From positions 1-32,485 of the forward strand of contig NZ_RBAH01000049.1 of assembly GCF_003626695.1 (NCBI RefSeq): DNA of 32,485 nucleotides. The letters are read 5' to 3'. This document shows positions 7,204 through 16,076 of the stretch, one piece after another (the stretch's first letter is position 1; each line of letters begins with the position of its first letter). The translations under genes and the position numbers were made by a program. The DNA is from Paenibacillus ginsengarvi (GTDB lineage: Bacteria > Bacillota > Bacilli > Paenibacillales > NBRC-103111). The notes beneath the pieces were generated by a model. It worked only from the letters and a program-made list of their open reading frames with translations. It made no database searches and was not told where the DNA came from.

Positions 7204-9009
7204 TTACAAGGGGCTCGCCGTCAGCGCGCCGGTATCCGACACGGTCAGCCTGAACTGGCTCCCGTTCGGAGAAGTAAGCACGACGCCGTGAGCACTCTTA
7301 ACAAACGTCAAATCTCCGGCGACGTAATCCCCGCTGTTGGCCAGAAACTTGTTCCCGCCGACATAATAGGATTGCGCGAATATCCGGCCGACCCGCACAT
7401 CGGTGGAATATTGGCCGGTGAACGTAAACTTGATTTTGCGGACGCCCTTCATCAGTCCGTTCAGCACGTTGCTTCTCAGGATGTAGGCCGGCAAAAATTG
7501 CATATACTGCATGTCCTGCACGGTTGTATAAACGACGTTGTCCAAATCGGTGACATCGAGCCGAATCTGCTCGGGACAGCGGTTGTACGAGAAATAAATC
7601 CCCACATTTTCAATCCCGCCGGGCACGTAGTCCGTCGTATTGCCGTAGTAATGGCCGCCGTTGAACGTGACTTCGAACGAGAACGTTTGGCCTCCCGCCA
7701 AGTTTAGCCGCAAATACTGATTGCTCTTCCCTTGAAATACGCTGTCGATCGTCCCGCTTGTAACATACTGCGATCCGCTCACGATCGCGACCTGATGCAG
7801 GACGGGAGCGGCGTGCAGTATATCCTCGTAATCGCCATTGAATTTCCGGTAATCGCTGCTCGGCAAGTACGTCAATTTGTCCTTGTACGGAATGACATGG
7901 CCGTTCTGATCGCGGATGCTCAAATAGTTGTACTGCCCGGCGTCGATGTAGTTGCTCCCGTCCAACACGTTCAAGCTGATCTGATTTTGTCTCGTGCTGG
8001 CCGTGAGGTTCACCATCAGGCACGGCTTATTGATAGCGTCCCAGATGAACGCGTTTACAATATTGGCCCGGCCTTCGATATGGATGATTTCTTTGCAGCG
8101 GGTGTTGTATTGGAGCTGCAAATTGTTGAACGTATTCCCATCCGCCTGATTGAGCGCCTTATGATCGCCGGTGGCATAAATGTAATAATCGCAGTCGCTG
8201 ATGACCACGTTATTAAAAATGTTTCCGGTCACGTAGTTATAGTTAACCGTATCTCCGACGTGCGGGGGAGCATCCATGAAAATGCCTTTGCCGAAGCCGC
8301 GGATGCGCAAATTGTTGAAGCGGACGAAGCTGATGCGGGAAGGAGCCGCCGTCGCGTCGAAATGAATGCCGTTTCCGACATTGTTCAGCACATGGCCTTC
8401 GAGGCGAAGCGTCTCGATGTATGTATACTGGTAAGACACGCCCGAAACCGTCGCGCCGTCGATATACAGCGCCGATTCCGTATAGTTGTTGATGTCGATA
8501 TTGATATACGCTTTTCCGAGCAGGGCCGTATCCTGCCGCATGTTCAGCGCTTTTGTATTCGCTTTCAGATTCAGCTTGGCACCCTCGACAAAATAAAGCG
8601 CAACGAGCCTCTTCAAATCGATCGTATTCGTAATGCGATAAATGCCGGATAACACGAGAGTTCCGCCGCCGGCGGCCGCAATCGCATCGATCCCCGCTTG
8701 AATCGCCGCCGTATCGTCCGCCACCCCGTCGCCGACCGCTCCGAAGCCGCTCACATGTTGCCCGCGCTCGTCCACATCCTGCTTCAGCCGGGTGATCCGC
8801 TCGTCCAGCTCGGCGCAGTCGCACTCCTCCGCATCCCCTCCGTATACGCTCTGCGTGACGCTCGCCTGCGCAAAGCCGGTTTGCAGCAAAGCCTGAGAGC
8901 CTAACGCCGCACCGGCGATCCCCATCGAAGCAAGCAATTTTCTCCGGCTTATGAGTTGTTGTTCCTGCCCCGGCTGCCCGCGGTTTGTTTCCTCATTGGC
9001 TTGTCGCAT
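7204..9009 (-). CDS. Tat-exported pectate-lyase-superfamily beta-helix protein
   Basis: This 601-aa protein has a twin-arginine signal: SRRKLLA with Arg22-Arg23, then a hydrophobic stretch, and probable cleavage after AQA near residue 49. Tat export implies it leaves the cell already folded. After a short acidic Cys-x-Cys segment comes GFGAVGDGVADDTAAIQ (about 88-104), the signature opening of pectate-lyase-superfamily right-handed beta-helices. Repeated short beta strands follow to about residue 450, then a C-terminal jelly-roll-like part. Members include polysaccharide lyases, glycosidases and phage-type tail spikes, so the substrate is unknown. The start at 9009 is set by AAAAAGGAGG (9019-9028); the longer open frame upstream lacks a start signal. 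It is divergent from the solute-binding gene run, whose binding proteins might capture its products. Confidence 0.75.
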   Translation of the reverse strand: MRQANEETNRGQPGQEQQLISRRKLLASMGIAGAALGSQALLQTGFAQASVTQSVYGGDAEECDCAELDERITRLKQDVDERGQHVSGFGAVGDGVADDTAAIQAGIDAIAAAGGGTLVLSGIYRITNTIDLKRLVALYFVEGAKLNLKANTKALNMRQDTALLGKAYINIDINNYTESALYIDGATVSGVSYQYTYIETLRLEGHVLNNVGNGIHFDATAAPSRISFVRFNNLRIRGFGKGIFMDAPPHVGDTVNYNYVTGNIFNNVVISDCDYYIYATGDHKALNQADGNTFNNLQLQYNTRCKEIIHIEGRANIVNAFIWDAINKPCLMVNLTASTRQNQISLNVLDGSNYIDAGQYNYLSIRDQNGHVIPYKDKLTYLPSSDYRKFNGDYEDILHAAPVLHQVAIVSGSQYVTSGTIDSVFQGKSNQYLRLNLAGGQTFSFEVTFNGGHYYGNTTDYVPGGIENVGIYFSYNRCPEQIRLDVTDLDNVVYTTVQDMQYMQFLPAYILRSNVLNGLMKGVRKIKFTFTGQYSTDVRVGRIFAQSYYVGGNKFLANSGDYVAGDLTFVKSAHGVVLTSPNGSQFRLTVSDTGALTASPL

Positions 9010-9365
9010 ATAAACGTACCTCCTTTTTGGACGGATTGGCGATAGGATCCGGTGCCGCATCGCATCCGTCTCTTCTCTCCAATCATTGCGGAAACGGCGA
9101 CGATACGTACAGTTGCAATTTGTGTTTCGCATATTCAAAATGTTACAGTGCCCGTTCGGCCTGTTGTTGGTTAACATAAGGGGTAACAGGCGATAGAGGG
9201 CTTGGCCCCGAAGAGAGACCCAGACGTTTAAATAGTGAGAAACGTAACAAATTGAAAGTGACAAATACATTCTGCGAGTATACGACGGGGCATCGGAGCG
9301 CTCATGATGGAATCGTGGATTCCGCCCGCACCGGGCCTTTTCGAGGAGGAAAGGGGAATTTGTGT
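9010..9365. promoter_or_regulatory. Divergent intergenic region
   Basis: This 356-bp gap separates the minus-strand beta-helix gene from the plus-strand binding-protein run and must hold both promoters. I see no clear consensus pair. A 7-bp inverted repeat (GCCTGTT at 9159-9165, AACAGGC at 9185-9191, 19-base spacer) and a TTGAAA at 9252-9257 are the only notable signals. The inverted repeat could be an operator for a local AraC regulator. No small gene was found. Confidence 0.35.
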
Positions 9366-10757
9366 ATGAGAAGCGGAGCAAACGGGTTCAGGAAAGGAGG
9401 GGGGCGTACGACATGTCGCCGGGGGCAAGGACGGATCGCCTTAGGCCGGATCGCGGCGGCAGGCGCGCTGCTGGGCTTGCTGCTTGCCGGATGCGAGAGC
9501 GCTTCCGGCAGCGGGGAGGCGGGTTCGCCCAAGCCGAACGGCACGGCGGCGAACCAGGAACGGGAAGGAACCGCTGCCGGCAAGCCGGAGCCGGTCACCG
9601 TTACCTTTTATCCGGCGATGCCGCTTACCGATACCGACTTCGACAAAATCGTCGTACAGCCGGTACGCGCCAAATATCCGCATATTACGGTCGAGCGTAT
9701 GGGAGGATTACTCGCGAATACGATGGCGTCCGGCGACATTCCCGATCTGATCCAGACGCATAACGGAGTCCTGCAAGAATTTTACGATAAAGCGATGGCT
9801 AGCGATCTGAACGCGCTCGTGCGCAAGAGCGGGCTCGATCTGTCCCGGTTTGACAGCGCCATCCTAGATTCGCTGCGGACGGACAAAGGCGAGCTGCTTG
9901 GAATACCGTACGCGGTCAACTTTACGGCCTTGTATTACAACAAAGGGCTGTTCGACAAGTTCGGCGTGCCGTACCCTCCGGACGGTCTTACGTGGTACGA
10001 AGCGATCGACATCGCCAGGAAGCTGTCGCGCACCGAGGGAGGAGTCGCCTATCGCGGCCTCGATCCGGAGAGCATGGGGCGGATCGCGCGTCAGGCGGCG
10101 CTCGATTACGCCGATCTGTCGACGATGAAGTCGAATATGATGAACCCTCGCTGGAGAACCGTATTTGAAATCGCCAAACAAATTTATTCGATTCCCGGCA
10201 ACGGGGTGAAGGACGTCAATGCAAGCAACGGAACGGCCGATTTTCTACAGGACAAAGTCGCGATGATGGCCACCGTCAATTTGTTCGACCAGCTCGGCGT
10301 TGCAGCCTCGAAAGGGCTGGACTGGGACGTGGCCGAATACCCGAGCCTTCCTGGAGCACCTCATGTAGGCAGCGATGTGGATGCGCACATCTTCGTCATT
10401 CCGCCTACCGCGAGACATAAGGAGGCGGCGATGCTTGTCGCGGAAGCGATTACTTCGGATATGGCGCAGCTGACAATGACGAAGGAAACGGCGCGATTGT
10501 CGCCGCTTCGCGATCCAACGTTTAAGACGGCGTTCGCAGCGGGCATGGATTTTGTAAGGGGCAAGCGGATCGGCAGCATTTTCAACAGCCATATGATTCC
10601 TGCGCCGATCCGGACGAAATATTATACGGACACGAAAGCATTCGGACAAAACAATTTCAAGGACTATACCGCCGGCGAGAAGGATCTGAATACCGCTCTG
10701 CGCGATGCGGACGAACAAATCAACAGCTATTTGAGCACCCAATTGGGCAAAAAATGA
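9366..10757 (+). CDS. Extracellular solute-binding lipoprotein, family 1 (first of a tandem pair)
   Basis: This 463-aa protein is the surface ligand-binding subunit of an ABC uptake system by family. A long basic N-region precedes a hydrophobic core and the lipobox LLAGC, with lipidated Cys43. The mature protein has the SBP_bac_1 fold, including DIPDLIQTHNG, LGIPYAVNFTALYYNKGLFDKFG and a C-terminal helical lobe. The start at 9366 follows AGGAGGAAAGGGG (9344-9356); an earlier ATG at 9252 would add an implausible hydrophilic leader. It shares clear segments with the next gene and with the protein at 19650-20963 (ALYYNK...FDKFGV.YP.DG.TW), so the three are paralogs. No permease or ATPase gene adjoins it. 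The ligand is unknown; an oligosaccharide is typical for the family. Confidence 0.88.
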   Translation: MRSGANGFRKGGGRTTCRRGQGRIALGRIAAAGALLGLLLAGCESASGSGEAGSPKPNGTAANQEREGTAAGKPEPVTVTFYPAMPLTDTDFDKIVVQPVRAKYPHITVERMGGLLANTMASGDIPDLIQTHNGVLQEFYDKAMASDLNALVRKSGLDLSRFDSAILDSLRTDKGELLGIPYAVNFTALYYNKGLFDKFGVPYPPDGLTWYEAIDIARKLSRTEGGVAYRGLDPESMGRIARQAALDYADLSTMKSNMMNPRWRTVFEIAKQIYSIPGNGVKDVNASNGTADFLQDKVAMMATVNLFDQLGVAASKGLDWDVAEYPSLPGAPHVGSDVDAHIFVIPPTARHKEAAMLVAEAITSDMAQLTMTKETARLSPLRDPTFKTAFAAGMDFVRGKRIGSIFNSHMIPAPIRTKYYTDTKAFGQNNFKDYTAGEKDLNTALRDADEQINSYLSTQLGKK

Positions 10758-10776
10758 ACATACGGGGGAACGTGCG

Positions 10777-12075
10777 ATGTATAAACAAGCAGGACTGGCT
10801 TTATCGGTTGTAGTGGCGGCGGCAGCCGTACTGGGAGGATGCGGCGGCGGGGATGCGAAGCCAAACGGCGCAGCCGAGCCGGATAAAACGGCCGAAGCTC
10901 CGGCGAAGCCGGACCCGGTGACGATCTCCATTCTCAGCACGGGCGGACTGCCGGAAGGTGAGCTTGACCTGATGTATGCCCTGGCGATGAAGCAGTATCC
11001 GCATATTACGATTAAGAAGTTAACCGGCAAAATCGAAAATCTCGTGACGACCGGCGATACGCCGGACATCATTATTACGCATACGGGCAATATCGACTCG
11101 TATCAGGATTTCAATCTGCTGACCGATATTACGCCTCTGCTCCAGACGCAGAAGGTGGATACGAGCCCGCTCGATCAGGTTGCCCTGAACGCCCACCGGG
11201 TGACGAAGCCAGGGGAGCTGAACGGGCTGCCGTTCTGGGAAAACTTTATCGCGCTTTATTACAACAAAGATATATTCGATAAATTCGGCGTCGAATACCC
11301 GAAGGACGGGATGACGTGGGAAGAAACGATCGAGCTGGCGAAGAAGGTGTCCCGCACGGACGGGGGGACCAATTACCAGGGGCTGGCGCAATATGCGATT
11401 CAGCGGTTCGGACGCATTATGGGCGCAACGCTGTACGATACCAAAAATATGAAGGGTACGTTCGAGACGCCGCAGTGGAAGGAAGTATTCGAGCTGGTCA
11501 ACAAAATCCATTCGATCCCGGGCAACGAGGCGCCCGTGCCGTTTACGACGGTAAGAAACGACAGCTTCCTCAAAGACCGCAATTTGGCGATGTACGCGAC
11601 GGTCAACCTGCTGACGCAGCTCGCCGAGGCCGGGAAATCGGGGATGAATTGGGACGTCGTCCAGTATCCGAGCTTGCCCGGGTATAAGGACGTGTTCGAC
11701 GAAGTAAACGCCGGTTCGCTCGCGATTACGAGCACAAGCAAGCACAAGGAAGCGGCGGCACTGGTGCTGAAGGCGTTTATATCCGAGGACATGCAGGCGA
11801 TGATCTCGCGGAAGCTGGCCAGACAGACGGCGCTTCGGGACCAGAAGCTGAACAACCAGATCGGCGCCGAAATTCCGGAGCTGAAAGGGAAAAACGTAGC
11901 GGGCATTTTCAAAAGCCACGCCGTCGAGCTGAAAAACCGCGGCAAATATGTCGGTCAGGTCGGCACGATTATGGAGAAGCATTTTGCCAACTATTACAAC
12001 AAGCAGGTCGATGTGAATACGGCGCTGCGGTCGGCCAACGAAGAAGTGAATAAGCTGCTGGAGACGGCCAAATAA
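10777..12075 (+). CDS. Extracellular solute-binding lipoprotein, family 1 (second of the pair)
   Basis: The product is 432 aa. Its signal peptide ends in the lipobox LGGC, with Cys22 the expected lipid-anchored residue, followed by a Gly- and Pro-rich linker. The body is an SBP_bac_1 binding protein with DTPDIIITHTGN, GLPFWENFIALYYNKDIFDKFG and MTWEETIELAKKVSRTDGG, strongly resembling its upstream neighbour. It starts 19 bases after that gene behind a GGGGGAA ribosome binding site (10764-10770), so the two are almost certainly cotranscribed. Tandem duplication followed by divergence is the simplest origin. Two adjacent paralogs without a transporter may bind different ligands and share a remote permease, or may serve sensing. 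Confidence 0.88.
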   Translation: MYKQAGLALSVVVAAAAVLGGCGGGDAKPNGAAEPDKTAEAPAKPDPVTISILSTGGLPEGELDLMYALAMKQYPHITIKKLTGKIENLVTTGDTPDIIITHTGNIDSYQDFNLLTDITPLLQTQKVDTSPLDQVALNAHRVTKPGELNGLPFWENFIALYYNKDIFDKFGVEYPKDGMTWEETIELAKKVSRTDGGTNYQGLAQYAIQRFGRIMGATLYDTKNMKGTFETPQWKEVFELVNKIHSIPGNEAPVPFTTVRNDSFLKDRNLAMYATVNLLTQLAEAGKSGMNWDVVQYPSLPGYKDVFDEVNAGSLAITSTSKHKEAAALVLKAFISEDMQAMISRKLARQTALRDQKLNNQIGAEIPELKGKNVAGIFKSHAVELKNRGKYVGQVGTIMEKHFANYYNKQVDVNTALRSANEEVNKLLETAK

Positions 12076-12111
12076 CGAGTTTTGCGGCCGCGCCCTCCCC
12101 GTCCGCTCCTA

Positions 12112-12140
12112 TGTACAAACGGGTTGTCATCCTATACAAT
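12112..12140 (+). promoter_or_regulatory. Candidate sigma-A promoter for the LplA-like / AraC pair
   Basis: TGTACA (12112-12117) and TACAAT (12135-12140) are 17 bases apart and match 4 and 5 of 6 consensus positions. Transcription would begin near 12147, about 30 bases before the next start codon. This could express the binding-protein/sensor pair independently of the two upstream lipoprotein genes. Confidence 0.4.
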
Positions 12141-12177
12141 AGGGGCGACACGCGTTACTACGGACTGGAGGCGGGGT

Positions 12178-13842
12178 ATGAAACCGGGTACCCGGAAAAT
12201 CGGCTGGCTGACGGCGGCACTAGCGGTCGCGGCTTTATTCGGTGTCATCTATGTAGTCCAATTGACGGCATCGAAAGCGCCGGTGCATCGCGACCCGGCC
12301 GCATCTGTGCGGGAAAGCCCCGCCGCAGCGAATTCGTTATCGTTAAAAGAGCAATCGATTACCATAAAGGCGTTTGCCGGTTACTCGCCGGCCGTCGCTT
12401 CCGATTGGAGCCGCCTGCCGCTCTGGCGGCATTATGAGGAGCAAAGCGGCGTCCGCATCGACTGGCAAACGGTGCCGGCAGCGGAGGTGGCGGACCGGCG
12501 CAACCTGCTTCTGTCTCGCAGCTCGGAAGCGTGGCCGGATCTGTTGTTCGGCACGCAGCTATCGCCACTCGAGCTTGTCGGCTACGGCAGCTCGGGCGTG
12601 CTTATTCCGCTGGAGAAGCTGATCGACCGCGACGCCCCGAATATAAAGGCGCTGCTCGACCGGTATCCGGACGTGCGCCGGGGGATGACGATGCCGGACG
12701 GCCATATTTATGCGCTGCCGATGCTGTACGACCCGGAGTTCGGCTCCATGCTGACCGGACAGAAGCTGTGGCTGAGCCGCAGCTGGCTCGACAAGCTCGG
12801 CGAGAAGCCGCCGGAAACGACGGAGGAGCTGTACCGTCTCCTGAAACGTTTCGCCGCCAGCGATATGAACGGCAATTATAAGCATGACGAGACGGCTCTG
12901 CTCGTGCCGGGTGTAGAAACGCTGGAGCTTGTGTTGAAGGGCGCCTGGGGGCTCGGCAACCGCGGCGCGGAGCATCCGTTCGTGGATGTTCAGCCGAAGA
13001 CGGGGGCGCTTCGGTTTATCCCGTCCACCCAGGAATATAAAGAGCTGCTGCAATTTATGAACCGTCTCTGCGCCGAAGGCCTGCTTGACAACCGCTTGTT
13101 CGCGATTAACGAGAACGAGTTTACGCGTCTGATCCGCGAAGGCAATGTCGGGGCGTTCATCGGCAGCGGTCCGCCGTCTTCGCGCGAAGACGACTATATC
13201 GCCATCGCCGCGCTTGCGGGACCGAACGGCGACCGGCTGTTTGCCGGCGTTTCGCATCCTTTGCACCGCGCCGGCGCTTTGGCCGTTACGTCCGCGAGTC
13301 GCTATCCGGAGCAGACGGTCCGCTGGGCCGATTATTTGTACAGCGAGCCGGGCAATCGGCTGTTTTTTCTCGGAATCGAAAATGAGACGTACCGGGTGAC
13401 GCCGGAAGGGACTTTCGCTTACGCCGAACCGTTCGCGGGAAGCGGGGGCGATGCCGGCGCGGAACGGAGGATCGGTCAATTTCTCGTATGGCCGCGCGGC
13501 GAATTCCCCGGCATTGTCCGCCGGGCCACCTATTTGGGCGTCGAGTCGTCCCGGTCCGCACAGGAAGGGGCGGCGAAGCTGAAGCCGTCGCTGCCGGATG
13601 AAGTGTGGCCGGAGTTTGCGTATACGCCTGACGAGAACGATCTGATGTTTGCCTACAGTGCCGACATTCAAGGCTATGTGACCGAGATGCGCAATCGGTT
13701 CATTACCGGCGAGGTTTCGTTCGACACGTGGGACGACTATGTGATCTCGCTGCGCCGTAAAGGGCTGACCGGTTATATGGCGATTTATGCATCCGCTTAC
13801 AAGCGTTTTGCCGGGCAACGATTCGAGGTGAGCGCCCCATGA
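12178..13842 (+). CDS. Membrane-anchored LplA-like solute-binding protein without a lipobox
   Basis: This 554-aa protein belongs with the long LplA-type extracellular binding proteins of Paenibacillaceae. Near the middle it carries the acidic loop DMNGNYKHDE (229-238), an EF-hand-like putative calcium site common in that group. It is odd because the N-terminal hydrophobic segment (about 9-32, IGWLTAALAVAALFGVIYVVQL) is followed by TASKAP with no cysteine. It therefore cannot be a classical lipoprotein; it is either anchored by an uncleaved helix or released by signal peptidase I. GGAGG at 12167-12171, 6 bases upstream, fixes the start. Its stop codon overlaps the start of the AraC sensor (ATGA), so the two are translationally coupled, suggesting that it presents a ligand to that sensor (inference). 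Confidence 0.8.
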   Translation: MKPGTRKIGWLTAALAVAALFGVIYVVQLTASKAPVHRDPAASVRESPAAANSLSLKEQSITIKAFAGYSPAVASDWSRLPLWRHYEEQSGVRIDWQTVPAAEVADRRNLLLSRSSEAWPDLLFGTQLSPLELVGYGSSGVLIPLEKLIDRDAPNIKALLDRYPDVRRGMTMPDGHIYALPMLYDPEFGSMLTGQKLWLSRSWLDKLGEKPPETTEELYRLLKRFAASDMNGNYKHDETALLVPGVETLELVLKGAWGLGNRGAEHPFVDVQPKTGALRFIPSTQEYKELLQFMNRLCAEGLLDNRLFAINENEFTRLIREGNVGAFIGSGPPSSREDDYIAIAALAGPNGDRLFAGVSHPLHRAGALAVTSASRYPEQTVRWADYLYSEPGNRLFFLGIENETYRVTPEGTFAYAEPFAGSGGDAGAERRIGQFLVWPRGEFPGIVRRATYLGVESSRSAQEGAAKLKPSLPDEVWPEFAYTPDENDLMFAYSADIQGYVTEMRNRFITGEVSFDTWDDYVISLRRKGLTGYMAIYASAYKRFAGQRFEVSAP

Positions 13843-16055
13843 TCCGTTATGCCGGTCGAGGGCTTGTCGGTTACGCGCTCTCTTACGTCGCGCTTGTATG
13901 CGTCGCGCTGCTTATCGTCGGCGTCGTCGTGTACGGCACGTTCATCCGCTCGATGGAGCAGGAAATCGCCGGCACGTCGGTCTCCATGCTGAAGCAAGTG
14001 CGGGACGTGACCGATTCGCGCATGATGGATATGAATCGGATCGCCCAGCTCATTGCAAGCGATCCGGACCTCGTGTCCGATGTACCGGCCAGCGAAGGGT
14101 ACCGGATGGGGGAGAAGGTGCGGAGCTTGGCCAAATTCAAGGCGGCCAACAGCTTCGCCGGCGAGATCGCGGTTTATTTCCGGGGCAAGTCCGGGGACCG
14201 CCTGTTTGCCGCGAGCGGCATGTACGAGCTGGCGTCCTTTTTCCAGGAGGCTTACCGGTATGCGAACTGGAGCGCCGATTCGTTTCTGGCCGATTTCAGC
14301 GAGCTGCGCCAGCCCGTTCTTCGTCCGCTGGAGCCGGTAACGTTAAACGGCGTAGAGACGAGGAACAGGGCCACTTATCTGTATCCGCTGCCCCTTCATG
14401 CGAGCCGTCCGTACGGAGTGATCCTGTTCCAGATCGACGAGCGCGAATGGAGCGGGATGATCCGCGGCGTGCTGAACAACGAAGCGGGTTATTCGTATAT
14501 CGCCGACGACCGGGGACGGCTGGTCGCGTACGCGGCCGAACGCGACCGAGAGGAGGAATCGGCAGCGCTTGCTCTTCGCCTTCCGGGTGACCTGCCCCGA
14601 GACGGAGTACGCACCGTTAGTTTGGACGGCGAGAAGCTGTTCGTCGCCCGTATCGTCTCGGATTATAACGGCTGGTCGTTCGTCAGCATACTGCCCGCCG
14701 AACGGGCGTTAGGACCGGTTATTCGCAGCCGCAATGTGTTCGCGTTATGCGTACTCGGCGTGTTGGCCGTGAGCGTGCTGCTGTCGTTCGTGTTCGGCGC
14801 GCGCCAATACCGGACCGAGCGGAAGCTGCATACCGTCATCAAAAGCCAGGCGCGGATCGTCATGGAGAAAGAACTGCTCGATCTGATCCGGGGAAAAACG
14901 CGGGACCATGACGACAAGGAGCCGCCATTCGCGCCCGTCTTGGAATTTACGTTTGACCGGTACATTGTCGCGCAATTGCTGATCGATCGTTACAAGCAGG
15001 CTGCTCTCGTGGGAAGCCGTTCCGAACCCGCTGTCATGCTCCTCAGCTTGAAAAATGTGCTGGAGGAGCTTGCCGGCGATCTTGGGCAAGGCTGGACGCT
15101 GGAAGGAATGGAGCCGGGCGGGATCATTCTGCTGCTGAATGTGCGCGAGGACTGCACGGTGGAGGACGTGAAGGAGCTGGCGGATAAGGCGAACGCGTTT
15201 CTGGAGCAGCATTTCCGTTTTACGTGTACGGCCGGAATCGGCTGCTTGTACGAGGAAGCCGATCTCGTGTACAAATCGTACCTCGAGGCCAACTATGCGG
15301 CGCGAAGCCGGTATTTACGCGGCGGAGGACAATCGTTCGTATACGAGAGCTTGCGCGAACATGAGCATGAGCAGGACCCGTACCGGTACCGGTACGAGCT
15401 TCATCCGCTGCTGTCCGCCGCCATCCGCAAAGGAGACAAGGACGAGGCCAGCCTGCGAATTGGGGAAATCGTCGCCAGCCTGTCCGGGCAGAGGCTGGAC
15501 GTCGATATGGGCGAACGGCTTTCCTTCGATCTCGTGCATACGATTATGAAGACACTCTCCGAGGCCGGAATCGTGCTGCCGGATCAAGCCGCGGCAGCCT
15601 TGACGGAGCTGTTCGCGACCCGGTTCGAGACGATTGCCGAGCTTGAAGCGGCGGTCATCAAATTTTGCCAAGGCGTCTGTGACGATATCGCCTCCCGCAA
15701 GGAAAGCAAAAATGTGGAGCTGCTGGAGCAGGCGCTCGCCTTTATCGGGGAGTTTTACACCGACGGAAGCTTGTCCGCCGAAGGAATCGCGGACCGTCTC
15801 GGCGTTTCGCGCTCCTACTTGTCCCGCTACTTCAAGGACCAGACCGGCAGCCCGCTTATGCAGTATGTCGACGGCCTTCGCATGACAAAAGCGAAGGAGC
15901 TGCTGGCGGAGACGGATCTCAAAATTAAAGAGATCGTCGAGTTGGTCGGACTGACGGACCCGAACAACTTTTTCCGCAAATTCAAAAAGCGCGAGGGGTT
16001 GACGCCGCAGGAATACCGCGACGCCAGCAACAGCAGCAGTGGCGGCGGAGCTTGA
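13839..16055 (+). CDS. Two-TM membrane sensor with AraC-type DNA-binding domain
   Basis: This 738-aa one-component membrane regulator has TM1 at about residues 9-36 and an extracellular domain of about 260 residues, probably Cache-like by size and position. TM2 lies at about 300-321, followed by a long cytoplasmic linker. The AraC/XylS helix-turn-helix pair at about 626-728 includes LSAEGIADRLGVSRSYLSRYFKD and IKEIVELVGLTDPNNFFRKFKK. The overall plan is common in Paenibacillaceae next to sugar-binding proteins. The start overlaps the upstream stop by ATGA and has GAGGTGA at 13825-13831. No separate histidine kinase is needed: ligand sensing outside would act directly on DNA binding inside. 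Targets are unknown; the upstream binding-protein genes are the natural candidates. Confidence 0.88.
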   Translation: MIRYAGRGLVGYALSYVALVCVALLIVGVVVYGTFIRSMEQEIAGTSVSMLKQVRDVTDSRMMDMNRIAQLIASDPDLVSDVPASEGYRMGEKVRSLAKFKAANSFAGEIAVYFRGKSGDRLFAASGMYELASFFQEAYRYANWSADSFLADFSELRQPVLRPLEPVTLNGVETRNRATYLYPLPLHASRPYGVILFQIDEREWSGMIRGVLNNEAGYSYIADDRGRLVAYAAERDREEESAALALRLPGDLPRDGVRTVSLDGEKLFVARIVSDYNGWSFVSILPAERALGPVIRSRNVFALCVLGVLAVSVLLSFVFGARQYRTERKLHTVIKSQARIVMEKELLDLIRGKTRDHDDKEPPFAPVLEFTFDRYIVAQLLIDRYKQAALVGSRSEPAVMLLSLKNVLEELAGDLGQGWTLEGMEPGGIILLLNVREDCTVEDVKELADKANAFLEQHFRFTCTAGIGCLYEEADLVYKSYLEANYAARSRYLRGGGQSFVYESLREHEHEQDPYRYRYELHPLLSAAIRKGDKDEASLRIGEIVASLSGQRLDVDMGERLSFDLVHTIMKTLSEAGIVLPDQAAAALTELFATRFETIAELEAAVIKFCQGVCDDIASRKESKNVELLEQALAFIGEFYTDGSLSAEGIADRLGVSRSYLSRYFKDQTGSPLMQYVDGLRMTKAKELLAETDLKIKEIVELVGLTDPNNFFRKFKKREGLTPQEYRDASNSSSGGGA

Positions 16056-16076
16056 CGGCAGTCAGCCAGCCAGCGG

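Noticed and set aside
7732..8652. 306-residue plus-strand open frame
   Set aside because: It is antisense to the beta-helix gene, whose family signature and signal peptide are unmistakable.
12559..13818. 419-residue minus-strand open frame
   Set aside because: It is a GC-driven shadow of the LplA-like gene: Arg/Gln-rich, with no fold or start signal.
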